A stretch of 13,595 nucleotides of DNA from Clostridiales bacterium UBA1380 (GCA_002305445.1 DBRA01000034.1:16339-29933); one strand, 5' to 3'; positions 1 to 7,432 are shown, numbered from the stretch's first letter. Program-made: numbers and translations. The notes: generated by a model not told the origin, from the sequence alone.

Positions 1-1
1 G

Positions 2-49
2 GTCGAGGACGGCGTAGTCGCGATCGTGGAAATTGTGAGCTTCAACTGA
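2..49 (+). CDS. C-terminal tail of an upstream gene (partial)
   Basis: An open frame enters from the left edge and ends at TGA 47-49. It encodes about 15 residues ending in VEIVSFN. The codons (GTC, GAG, GAC, GGC, GCG, ATC) match the usage of the neighbouring genes. The next gene starts 41 bases downstream, so the two are probably co-transcribed. Too little is present to assign a family. The other two frames give less plausible sequence, but a 48-base fragment cannot be proved coding. Confidence 0.5.
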   Translation, partial: VEDGVVAIVEIVSFN

Positions 50-90
50 AGCGGAATCGACACCTATCATAAATATAAGGGGGCGGTAAT

Positions 91-1347
91 ATGGACGCAA
101 GGATCAGAGCGGCGGCTTTTGCCGTTGCGCTTATCGCTGTAATAAGCGCGGCGCCGGCCGCGTCACCCCGCGCGCGGGCCGACGACAATGTCGAGGAGAC
201 GACCGGCGAAACCGAGGAAACCACGTCCATAAACCTCAGCGATATATTCAACCCGAAGAATGAAACGACGGCGCCTGTGACGACCGTTCAACCCGTCATA
301 ACGACAGCGCCTTCCGTTGTCACAACAGCGCCCGTGAGCGAAGAACCGGTCACGACGGAAGGAACGGTCGACGATATCCCGTTTGAGACGGAGCCTCCCG
401 TGTCGACCGCACCCGTCACGGCCGAACCGGTTGTGACGACAGTTCCCGTGACATCCGAGACGACGGCCGCTCCGGAGGAGCCTGCCGCGCCCGACGCCGA
501 AGCTGCGACGCACAGAGCTTTCCGCGACGCATCGCTTCTGCGCTCGCCCGGCGGCAGCGCGATCGGCAAGATCGCCGCCGGCGAGCCCGTCTACGCCGTC
601 GAAGAGTCGGGATGGCTGCGTATCATCGAAAGCGGCGAGACGAAGGGCTACTGCTCGCCCGACGACTTTGTGTCAGCGTCGGTCAAGATTTACGCCTCGC
701 TGCCGGTCGAGTACGGCACGTTCCGCATAGGCGAGGGCGAAACGCACGAAGCATACTCGCACCTCGTCGACGTCGCGGAGTACAACGACGCGCTCGACGT
801 ACCGATGATAATCGACATGAAGCTGAGCCGCGACGATCCGAACAGCCTGTTCCCGCGCAAGGCGTTTTACAGGCGCAATCTGTGCATGCTGCAGTATGAC
901 GCCGTTAAGGCGCTGCTCGTGGCGCAAAGCAAATTCGTCAAGTACGGCTATACGATCAAGATATGCGACGCGTACAGGCCGACAAGCGTTCAGCGGAGCT
1001 GGTTCTCGATAGTCCGCGTGCACAAATGGGTCGCCAGCCCCGATTACGGCGACGGCGGTATGCATGACCGCGGCGTCGCGGTCGACATAACGCTCGTCGA
1101 CATCAAAACCGGCAAAGAGCTTGAGATGCCGACCGCCATGCACACGTTCTCGGAGGATAGCGCGCGCACGGCGACAAACTGGAGCGAGGCCGCGAAGGCA
1201 AACGTCAGCCTTATGACCAACGTCATGGTATCCTGCGGCTTTACGACAATTTCGTCCGAGTGGTGGCACTTCCAGCTTGCAGACAAGAACAAGTACCTGC
1301 CGACCGATCATCCGATCGACTCGATACCGCTCGTGCTCGCCCACTGA
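91..1347 (+). CDS. Secreted VanX-like D-alanyl-D-alanine dipeptidase (peptidase M15) with SH3-like domain
   Basis: Predicted zinc D,D-dipeptidase, 418 aa. Residues 1-30 look like a Sec signal peptide: a basic start, a hydrophobic core at about 7-24, and cleavage near ARA/DD at 30. There is no lipobox. Residues 35-138 are a Thr/Pro/Val/Glu-rich linker. About 142-194 resembles a bacterial SH3 domain (VYAVEESGWLRI, TKGYCSPDDF). The catalytic domain spans about 200-418. By analogy with VanX it has the substrate-site Arg of DAYRP (R296), zinc ligands H325 and D332 in MHDRGVAVD, catalytic Glu E390 and third zinc ligand H393 in SEWWH. The H-to-D spacing of 7 and E-to-H spacing of 3 match VanX. The start is preceded by AAGGGGG at 77-83. 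The usual reaction is cleavage of D-Ala-D-Ala. No vanH, vanA or vanR/S lies nearby, so glycopeptide resistance is not implied. A wall turnover or recycling role outside the membrane is inferred. Other M15 substrates remain possible. Confidence 0.85.
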   Translation: MDARIRAAAFAVALIAVISAAPAASPRARADDNVEETTGETEETTSINLSDIFNPKNETTAPVTTVQPVITTAPSVVTTAPVSEEPVTTEGTVDDIPFETEPPVSTAPVTAEPVVTTVPVTSETTAAPEEPAAPDAEAATHRAFRDASLLRSPGGSAIGKIAAGEPVYAVEESGWLRIIESGETKGYCSPDDFVSASVKIYASLPVEYGTFRIGEGETHEAYSHLVDVAEYNDALDVPMIIDMKLSRDDPNSLFPRKAFYRRNLCMLQYDAVKALLVAQSKFVKYGYTIKICDAYRPTSVQRSWFSIVRVHKWVASPDYGDGGMHDRGVAVDITLVDIKTGKELEMPTAMHTFSEDSARTATNWSEAAKANVSLMTNVMVSCGFTTISSEWWHFQLADKNKYLPTDHPIDSIPLVLAH

Positions 1348-1385
1348 CGCATATGACGACAAATAACATATATCCGGTGTAAAAA

Positions 1386-3746
1386 ATGCAGAAAAAAGCA
1401 AGAGAAAAAAACCGTCTCCAGAGAAGGCGCATCTGCCCCGGCTGCCCAGTGACGGTGGAGCGCGCCGTGCTGATATCGGCGGACGGCAGAGACGTATTGC
1501 GCATCGAGATGCGCAACGACTCCGGCAGCGTGCTCACCGGCGTGACGTTTCTTGTGTCGATAAGATGCGCCGACGCGGCGGAAGATTCCGACCCTGTCGC
1601 CGTGCGGGTCCGGTACCGCAACACACGCGTCATGCCGGGCGCTGCGGCCGCGTGCCGGTCGGCACTGACCGTCCCCGCGGAGAACATACGCTCATACGAG
1701 GTCATTATAGAAACCGTCGAGCGCGAGGGGGAGCCGCCGCTAACATACAGCGCCGACGACTGGTACGAGAACGAGAAGCAGACGCCGAGTCTTATGCAGC
1801 GGATCGCCGAGCTGCCGCGCGCGGTCAAGATAACGGCGGCGTCCGCCGCCGTCGTTATCATCGCCGCGATAACGCTGACGATCGTATTTACATCGATATT
1901 CTCGGCGCACACGGCCGCGTCGGTTTATGACAAACTCATAGCTGCGGCCGATTTCGAGGGCGCGCTCGAGCTCGCGCAGAAAAACGGCGACGCGGACGCC
2001 ATCATCCGCGTCCGCTCCGCTGCCGCCGACTACTATTTCGCAGCCGGCGACGTGTCGACCGCGCTCGGCTGGGTCGCGTCCGCCGTCGAATACGACTACA
2101 CGCCGCATATCGATGCGATCTGGAAGTCGTTCAAGAGCGCCGGAAACCTCGACGGCGGGCTCGAGTGGCTTTCGAAAAACATCGACCTCACAGCCGACGA
2201 TGCGATGAACGCATTTTCCTCATGCGTGCTGGACGCCATCGTCGCGGCGCTCGGCGACGGCGATTACGACCGCGCCGTCGGCTACGCCGAATACTCGGGC
2301 GGCGGCGATATATACACGCTGCTCGCGGACGCGGTCGAAACGAAATACCTCGCGGGCGAATACGACATAGCGTACAAGTGCGCCGCCGCCATACTCGAGA
2401 TCGACCCGACGGCCGATGTTCGCGCACCGGGCGGAATCGCCGCCGATGCGGCAAAGGCCGCGGCGGACGCGCACGACTACGACAAAGCCGAGCGCTATGC
2501 CGCGCTCGCCGTAGACACCGACCCCGATATTTTCAGCTACGTCTGGTCGAGCGCCGTGAACTACTACATGAACGAGCTGAACGACGCCGAAACGGCGCTC
2601 AAATACGCGCAGAAAGCCGGCGACTCAGGCTCGCAGAACAGCGTGTACGAGGCGGCGGCGCGCCGCCTGCTCGACGCGCCGGAGGACGAGATAACGCCGG
2701 AGACGATCGAAGCCGCGCTCGAATACGCGCGCAAGACGACGGGCGCCGTCCACGACGCGCTTGTGTCCGAAGCGCTCTGCCGCCGCGCGCTGATCTATTA
2801 TAAGAATTACGAGTTGTCGCCGAACAATGATGCGTTTGAGAAAATCACCGACGCGCTCGCGGAGATAGATGAGCTCAACGACGGGAACACAGACCTTTTC
2901 TTTAAGAACGTGTCCAAATCGTTCATGCGGCGCAATCTGCGCGCGCTGTGGCGGTATGCGTCTCCCGCCAGCCGCCGCGAGTACAACGCGCGCAAAATCG
3001 CCGTCTACAAGCTGGCGGTGCGCATCGACGACGACGGCAACGCCGTCTGCGACGCGCCGCTCGGCTGGACGAAGCTCGCTTCGGTCAGCGCACGCGAGCA
3101 TATCATCGCGGGGCTGCTCGACAACGGCTCCGTCGTAACATACGGCGACACGAACTTCGCGGGCCAGCTCGACACCGGCAGCTGGTTCGGCATAATCGAC
3201 GCCGAGGCCGGCGAGACACACACCGTCGGGCTGTACACGAGCGGGAGCGTCAGAGCCGTCGGCTCCAATGCTTACGGCCAGTGCGACGTCGGCGACTGGA
3301 CCGGCGTCGTATCCGTCGCCGCCGGCGCATATCACACGGTCGCGCTGAAGATCGACGGAACCGTGCTCGCGACGGGCAAAAACGACTCCGGTCAGTGCGA
3401 TGTCGCGGGATGGAGCAACATCGTCGCGGTCGAGTGCGGCCCGTATCACACGGTCGGGCTGCGCGCCGACGGGACAGTCGTCGCGGCGGGCGACAACACG
3501 CTCGGCAAGTGCGACGTGTCCGGCTGGACAAATATCGTGGCGATCGCGGCGGGCGACTGCATGACGGTCGGTCTGCGCGCCGACGGAACCGTCGTCGTCG
3601 CGGGCTCCCCTGTATACGGCTCGCTCGGCGACTATTCGAGCTGGAAAAACGTATCCGAGATATTCGCGGGCGCTGTCTGCGTCGGCGCGAGAATGACGGA
3701 CGGCTACATCACGATAACCGGCGACGGCGCGCCGAACCTGAAGTGA
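1386..3746 (+). CDS. Single-pass membrane protein with helical repeats and an RCC1-like repeat domain
   Basis: 786 aa, function unknown. Residues 1-15 are strongly basic and are followed by a CPGC pair (17-20), possibly half of a zinc ribbon. About 22-112 looks like a beta-sandwich of alternating hydrophobic strands. A basic stop (PRAVK) precedes one membrane helix at about 148-172, so the positive-inside rule puts the N-terminus in the cytoplasm and residues 175-786 outside. About 176-540 is all-helical and Ala/Tyr/Asp-rich with TPR-like pairs (YDKAERYAALAV, AETALKYAQKAG). Residues 560-780 hold six RCC1-like repeats. Their tryptophans at 561, 600, 638, 676, 714 and 753 are 38-39 residues apart, and the typical unit reads HTVGLRADGTVVAAGDN followed by G(Q/K)CDV and W. 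RCC1 repeats form beta-propellers that usually bind proteins, so an extracellular binding role is inferred. The gene starts 38 bases after the dipeptidase, probably in the same operon, but the ribosome binding site is weak. No catalytic motif was seen. Confidence 0.8.
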   Translation: MQKKAREKNRLQRRRICPGCPVTVERAVLISADGRDVLRIEMRNDSGSVLTGVTFLVSIRCADAAEDSDPVAVRVRYRNTRVMPGAAAACRSALTVPAENIRSYEVIIETVEREGEPPLTYSADDWYENEKQTPSLMQRIAELPRAVKITAASAAVVIIAAITLTIVFTSIFSAHTAASVYDKLIAAADFEGALELAQKNGDADAIIRVRSAAADYYFAAGDVSTALGWVASAVEYDYTPHIDAIWKSFKSAGNLDGGLEWLSKNIDLTADDAMNAFSSCVLDAIVAALGDGDYDRAVGYAEYSGGGDIYTLLADAVETKYLAGEYDIAYKCAAAILEIDPTADVRAPGGIAADAAKAAADAHDYDKAERYAALAVDTDPDIFSYVWSSAVNYYMNELNDAETALKYAQKAGDSGSQNSVYEAAARRLLDAPEDEITPETIEAALEYARKTTGAVHDALVSEALCRRALIYYKNYELSPNNDAFEKITDALAEIDELNDGNTDLFFKNVSKSFMRRNLRALWRYASPASRREYNARKIAVYKLAVRIDDDGNAVCDAPLGWTKLASVSAREHIIAGLLDNGSVVTYGDTNFAGQLDTGSWFGIIDAEAGETHTVGLYTSGSVRAVGSNAYGQCDVGDWTGVVSVAAGAYHTVALKIDGTVLATGKNDSGQCDVAGWSNIVAVECGPYHTVGLRADGTVVAAGDNTLGKCDVSGWTNIVAIAAGDCMTVGLRADGTVVVAGSPVYGSLGDYSSWKNVSEIFAGAVCVGARMTDGYITITGDGAPNLK

Positions 3747-3753
3747 CAAGGAA

Positions 3754-3783
3754 AAAGAACCTCCCGGAAGCGGGAGGTTCTTT
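3754..3783. terminator. Bidirectional rho-independent terminator between convergent genes
   Basis: A perfect 13-bp stem (3754-3766 with 3771-3783) encloses a GAAG loop. The core arms are ACCTCCCG and CGGGAGGT. The minus-strand reading is followed by five T residues. The plus-strand reading has a short T run, then TTAATTATG. It sits between the stop codons of the RCC1-like gene (plus) and the ROK-like gene (minus) and can serve both. Confidence 0.9.
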
Positions 3784-3791
3784 AATTATGC

Positions 3792-5189
3792 TTATTTGTT
3801 CAGCTTCGGCAGCGACGCGGCGGCGACGGACTGCCCCACTCTGCGCGATTTTTCGTCCGGCAGGTGGACTTTGATCTTCGCGGCGAGCTCGGGGAAGTCG
3901 ACGTCGAGGACGCGGCGGGCGTTTTCGAGCAATATCGAGCCGCCCTCGCCGGAGCTGACGCGGCCCATCAGCAGCACGTGCTTTATGTCGTAGAAGCGCG
4001 CGTAATACGCGATTCCGTAGCCGAAATACACGCCGATCGTCTCGTAAATCTTCTTCGCCCTCTCGTCGCCGTTTGCCATCAGCTCCTGAACGGCTTTCAG
4101 CTTTTCGGCGGGCGTCGCGCTCTCGTCGAGCATGATTCCCGCGGCGGGCGCGAGCTTGATAACGGCGTCCTGCGAGAAGTATTTGACGCCGCAGCCGATG
4201 TCACCGGACCACTCGTCGGCGGGTGCCGCCGCGGGGTTGCCGTCGACCGGCACAAATGCGAGTTCATTGAGCCAGCCGGTGATATTGCCCGAGCCGTCGA
4301 CGTAGCCGCCGGCCTCGGACGTACCCATAGCGACGCCGAGGACGTTCGTGTCGTTCAGCTCCATCGCGCCGGCGAGTGCCGTCACGTCGCCGTCGTTCGC
4401 GACCTCGATCGGTATCTCGCAGCCGGCTTCGCGGGAGAGCTCCTTCGCGACGTCGGTGTACATCGTCTTGACGCGGCGCTCGAAGTCCTCGTCGGAGACC
4501 TTAAGGAACAGCGACGCTATCATGATCCTGTTGTCGATATACACACCGGCGGACGAAACGCCGATGCCGTCGACGCGGGGCATATGCGAGGCGGCGGTCT
4601 TCATCGCCTCGAGTATGCCGGAGTAATGGTACTCGGGATCGGAGTTGAGCTTCGGATGCCAGACGACCTCCTCCGAGTAGACAGGTTCGCCGTTGATGAC
4701 GGCGCTTACCTTGCGGTCGGAGCCGCCGGCGTCGAAGCCGATGCGGCAGCCGTCGAGGTGACGGCCGATAGGCTCGGTGGATTCGGCTGTGACAGGTGCT
4801 TTTTCGATCGGGACGATTTCGACTTCGAAGTCGCGCTCGTAAACGCGGCTCATGAACGCGCGGTCGAATTCGCGGCTTCCGCCGACCGAGTAGGCTTCCT
4901 TAATCGCGGCGCCGATCACATCGGAGCCGGCGATGATGACCTTCCAGCCGCCGCGCACCCAGAGCAGCGTTTTGACAAGGCGTTCGACGTAAGCGATGTT
5001 TTCTGCGTCGTGTCCCGCGTTATCGGGATACACGGCAGCTTCGTAGGCGCTGACGTAGCCTTTGTTGCGGACGATGCCGATCACGATGTTGCGGCCGCCC
5101 GCCGCCTTCGCTTTCTCGTCGAAATCGCGCGCGATCACAGCCATCGGCATAAAGCCGGGATCAAGCGGGGCTTTTACTTTGTAATCCAT
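3792..5189 (-). CDS. ROK/ASKHA-type sugar kinase-like protein with an extra N-terminal domain
   Basis: 465 aa, longer than the roughly 300 aa of a usual ROK kinase. Residues 1-145 form an extra alpha/beta domain with no motif I can name. The kinase-like part runs from about 147. A phosphate-1 loop variant is DAGGSDRK (153-160). The catalytic Asp is D266 in VANDGDVTALAG (263-274). A phosphate-2 variant is GTSEAGG (289-295). ROK kinases normally have ExGH followed by a CxCGxxGC zinc site. Here the equivalent segment is NELAF (308-312), with Phe in place of His and no cysteine cluster. A distinctive SGDIGCGVKYFSQ motif lies at 328-340. The start has GGAG seven bases upstream. It lies 31 bases after nagA on the same strand, so an amino-sugar substrate is likely. 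Phosphorylation of GlcNAc or a related sugar is inferred from context. No helix-turn-helix is visible, so it is unlikely to be a NagC-type repressor. Confidence 0.75.
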   Translation of the reverse strand: MDYKVKAPLDPGFMPMAVIARDFDEKAKAAGGRNIVIGIVRNKGYVSAYEAAVYPDNAGHDAENIAYVERLVKTLLWVRGGWKVIIAGSDVIGAAIKEAYSVGGSREFDRAFMSRVYERDFEVEIVPIEKAPVTAESTEPIGRHLDGCRIGFDAGGSDRKVSAVINGEPVYSEEVVWHPKLNSDPEYHYSGILEAMKTAASHMPRVDGIGVSSAGVYIDNRIMIASLFLKVSDEDFERRVKTMYTDVAKELSREAGCEIPIEVANDGDVTALAGAMELNDTNVLGVAMGTSEAGGYVDGSGNITGWLNELAFVPVDGNPAAAPADEWSGDIGCGVKYFSQDAVIKLAPAAGIMLDESATPAEKLKAVQELMANGDERAKKIYETIGVYFGYGIAYYARFYDIKHVLLMGRVSSGEGGSILLENARRVLDVDFPELAAKIKVHLPDEKSRRVGQSVAAASLPKLNK

Positions 5190-5220
5190 TGTATCACTCC
5201 GTTTTTTTATTTTTAGCGGC

Positions 5221-6354
5221 TTACTGCGCGCTGTATATAACCTTGCCGTATTTTATCGTGGCTTGAGTGTTCCAGTCTTTGTCGAATATGGCGATGTCGG
5301 CGTCATAGCCGGCGTCGAGGACGCCCTTGCCCGCGGCCTTTATCGCTTTCGCCGGATGAGATGTGACCATGGCGACGACTTCGTGCACGGGAAGCGACGT
5401 GTGCTCGAGCATGTTGCGGACGGCGACGTTCAGACGAAGAACGCTGCCCGCGATCGTGCCGTCCGCGAGGCGGCATTCGATGCCTTTGAGGTAGATCGGC
5501 TGGCCGCCCAGCTCGTACTCGCCGTCGGGCATGCCGCCGGCGCGCGTGCAGTCGGTGATAAGCACGAGCTTGTCCGACTTGAGGCGCGCGACGATGGAGA
5601 ACAGCGCCGGATTGATATGGAACGTGTCGGCGATCATTTCGACCGTCACATCCGTGTTGAACGCGGCGCCGACAACACCGGGGTTGCGGTGCGCGAGGGC
5701 TGTGCAGGCGTTGAAAAGGTGCGTGACGTGCGCTACGCCGTCGGCGACCGCGCTCACAGCCTCATCGTAATCCGCGTCCGTGTGACCCATCGAGACGAGG
5801 AATCCTTCGGCGGCGAGCTGTTTTATCGCCTTGTGTCCTTCGTCCATCTCGGGCGCGAGCGTGATTATGCGAACGACGTCCTTGTACTCGCGGAAGAATT
5901 CCGCGTCGGGAGTTTTGATGTTCTCCGCTGCCTGCGCGCCCTTCTTCTTCGGGTTGATAAACGGCCCCTCCGCGTGGACGCCGAGGATTTCCGCGCCGTC
6001 CCAGCCCTTCGACTCCGGCATCAGCGCGCGCACGTTTTCGATGGACGCGCGTATCTCCTGCTCGGACACGGTCATGGTCGTCGGAAGGAACGAGGTGACG
6101 CCGTTAGCGGCGACGCCGTTCGCCATGCGGCGGATTCCTTCCGGATCGGCATCGCAGGTGTCGGCATCCATGTAGCCGTGTACGTGGATATCGATAAGTC
6201 CCGGCGTGACGTAGCCGCCCTTTGCGTCGATCGTTTCGGCGCCTTCGGGCACTGTGTCGACTATACCGGCGATTTTGCCGCCGTCGATGGCGAGAGCCTT
6301 TCCGGCCGCAACGCGGTCCGGCAGAACGATCAGCCCGCCGACAATGTACTTCAT
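5221..6354 (-). CDS. nagA: N-acetylglucosamine-6-phosphate deacetylase
   Basis: Cytoplasmic amidohydrolase that hydrolyses GlcNAc-6-phosphate to glucosamine-6-phosphate and acetate in amino-sugar catabolism. It is 377 aa, usual for NagA. Motifs in order: HVHG (H57, H59), HAEGPF with the metal-binding Glu E129, SMGHTDADY with H191, THLFNA with H212, the substrate-region H246 in DTFHINP, and the catalytic Asp D268 in LITDCTRAGGMPDG. The late AGSxLxxxxAVRN block is present at 302-314. The ATG at 6354 is chosen over an upstream in-frame start at 6405 because GGAGGAA lies just before it, and the usual NagA N-terminus (MKYIVGG) begins there. It is the first gene of a minus-strand operon with the ROK-like protein and has a near-consensus promoter. 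No nagB deaminase is in the window. The spacings DTFH and DCTRAGG differ slightly from textbook NagA. Confidence 0.93.
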   Translation of the reverse strand: MKYIVGGLIVLPDRVAAGKALAIDGGKIAGIVDTVPEGAETIDAKGGYVTPGLIDIHVHGYMDADTCDADPEGIRRMANGVAANGVTSFLPTTMTVSEQEIRASIENVRALMPESKGWDGAEILGVHAEGPFINPKKKGAQAAENIKTPDAEFFREYKDVVRIITLAPEMDEGHKAIKQLAAEGFLVSMGHTDADYDEAVSAVADGVAHVTHLFNACTALAHRNPGVVGAAFNTDVTVEMIADTFHINPALFSIVARLKSDKLVLITDCTRAGGMPDGEYELGGQPIYLKGIECRLADGTIAGSVLRLNVAVRNMLEHTSLPVHEVVAMVTSHPAKAIKAAGKGVLDAGYDADIAIFDKDWNTQATIKYGKVIYSAQ

Positions 6355-6403
6355 TTTTGCATTTCCTCCGTTATTTATACAGTAAATAATATCCGATGAT
6401 AAC

Positions 6404-6431
6404 ATTATACATAATTTTCAGCAAATATCAA
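6404..6431 (-). promoter_or_regulatory. Sigma-A-type promoter of the nagA operon
   Basis: On the minus strand a -35 TTGATA (complement of 6426-6431) and a perfect -10 TATAAT (complement of 6404-6409) are separated by 16 bases. The -10 is about 50 bases upstream of the nagA ATG. The -35 lies inside an ATTGATATT element (complement of 6424-6432) whose core also occurs twice in the adjacent tandem repeat. A regulator binding that core could therefore block polymerase. Confidence 0.75.
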
Positions 6432-6457
6432 TCTGTGCGCAGGTATAGCTAAAATTA

Positions 6458-6511
6458 AAAAAATTGATATTGCCCCTTTATTTTAAAAAATTGATATTAC
6501 CTCTTTATTTT
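6458..6511. repeat. Tandem 27-bp direct repeat, candidate operator
   Basis: Two abutting 27-bp units (6458-6484 and 6485-6511) match at 25 of 27 positions. Each begins with AAAAAATTGATATT and ends with CTTTATTTT. The mismatches are G/A at unit position 15 and C/T at position 18. A third copy of the core ATTGATATT occurs inverted at 6424-6432. The array sits between the two divergent transcription units and abuts both promoters, as expected for operators controlling the amino-sugar genes. The cognate regulator is not identifiable in the window. Confidence 0.7.
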
Positions 6512-6532
6512 TGAATGCAATAATGATAGAAT
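6504..6532 (+). promoter_or_regulatory. Candidate promoter of the second ROK gene
   Basis: An extended -10, TGATAGAAT (6524-6532), lies 40 bases before the start codon. The best -35 at 17-base spacing is a weak TTTATT at 6504-6509, which falls in the end of the second 27-bp repeat. An extended -10 can compensate for a poor -35. Binding to the repeat would overlap this promoter. Confidence 0.5.
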
Positions 6533-6571
6533 GTCATTAATCAACAGATATACATACGGAGGAATATTCAT

Positions 6572-7432
6572 ATGCCCGATATCGGAGTATACATCAAAGG
6601 TAAGAAAGCCGTCGCAGCCGCCGTGGCGGACGGCCGCGTCTCTCCTGTCATACGCACCGCAAGCATCGGCGCCGACCCTGCCGCCGCCGTCGCCGACCTT
6701 GTCAAATCGATCTGCGACAAGCCCGGCAAGATCGGCATAGCGGTTGACGGCGTCGTCGATTACCGCGACGGGCGGATCATCGCCGCCGACGGCTTCGCTT
6801 CCGACTACCCGCTCGCCGAGAAGCTCGCCGAGGCGACCGGCTGCGCCAACGTCGCCGTGGCGAAGACCGCCGACGCGCTCGCGATGGGCATGCATGACGA
6901 CGTCGCCGGCCGCGACGCATACTCGTTCATCCTCTTGACGCTCGACGAGCATATCGGCTGCTCCATCATAATCGGCGGCAAGCCGTACGGCGGTTTCGAC
7001 GGCGCGGGCGCCGAGTTCGCGCATACGACCGTCGCGTACGGCAAGCGCGCATGCCGCTGCGGCCGCACCGGCTGCTTCGAGGCATATGTGTCGCCGTCGG
7101 GCCTTCTCCAGTTCGCGCGCGAGCACGGAGTCGAAGCGAAGAGCGCGCACGACGTATTCGCCGCCGCGGCGCGCGGCTGCTGCAAGGCGCGCGACACGCT
7201 CGAGGAGTACAACGAGTACCTCTCCTGCGGCGTCACCAATCTGATCAACCTGTTCCAGCCCAACTCGATCGCGATCGGCGGCGAGCTGGCGCTCGAAGGC
7301 GACGCGCTGATCGCTCCGCTCTCCGCCGTCGTCGCACGCGACCAATACGCGCGCAACTCGCCCGCGAAAACCGGCATCTTCGCCGTCGACACCTCGCTCC
7401 GCGCCGTCCTCTGCGGCGCCGTCAAGATTTAA
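6572..7432 (+). CDS. ROK-family protein with lost catalytic motifs (putative pseudokinase or sugar sensor)
   Basis: 286 aa, close to the single-domain ROK kinase length, with an intact frame. The start follows a strong GGAGGAA site. The sugar/zinc half is intact: ExxH (AEFAH, E148 and H151) and CRCGRTGCFE with zinc cysteines 161, 163 and 168. The C-terminal NLFQPNSIAIGGE block (226-238) is typical of ROK. The catalytic half is not. The phosphate-1 DxGGT is replaced by YIKGK (7-11). The NDAN loop with the catalytic Asp becomes KTAD (98-101). The phosphate-2 GTG becomes DEH (125-127). Kinase activity is therefore unlikely, whereas sugar and zinc binding are plausible. There is no N-terminal helix-turn-helix, so it is not a standard ROK repressor. 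It is divergent from nagA and shares the repeat-containing control region, suggesting a regulatory or partner role with the other ROK protein. Monocistronic, with a promoter and terminator of its own. Confidence 0.85.
   Translation: MPDIGVYIKGKKAVAAAVADGRVSPVIRTASIGADPAAAVADLVKSICDKPGKIGIAVDGVVDYRDGRIIAADGFASDYPLAEKLAEATGCANVAVAKTADALAMGMHDDVAGRDAYSFILLTLDEHIGCSIIIGGKPYGGFDGAGAEFAHTTVAYGKRACRCGRTGCFEAYVSPSGLLQFAREHGVEAKSAHDVFAAAARGCCKARDTLEEYNEYLSCGVTNLINLFQPNSIAIGGELALEGDALIAPLSAVVARDQYARNSPAKTGIFAVDTSLRAVLCGAVKI

Noticed and set aside
288..500. Thr/Pro-rich repeats as a DNA repeat or mobile feature
   Set aside because: The ACGACG/GTCACG periodicity comes from codons of the protein linker. 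The units are irregular and stay in frame.
3864..5216. 450-residue plus-strand open frame opposite the ROK-like gene
   Set aside because: Antisense shadow of a real GC-rich gene: Arg/Asp/Val/Ala-biased composition, no domain motif and no ribosome binding site, while the minus strand has clear ROK motifs.
5263..6399. 378-residue plus-strand open frame opposite nagA
   Set aside because: Shadow frame of nagA, which has all catalytic motifs, a promoter and a ribosome binding site.
6412..6571. AT-rich spacer as a replication origin or CRISPR leader
   Set aside because: Only two repeat units without spacers, no DnaA-box cluster and no cas genes. The position between divergent genes fits a promoter/operator region.
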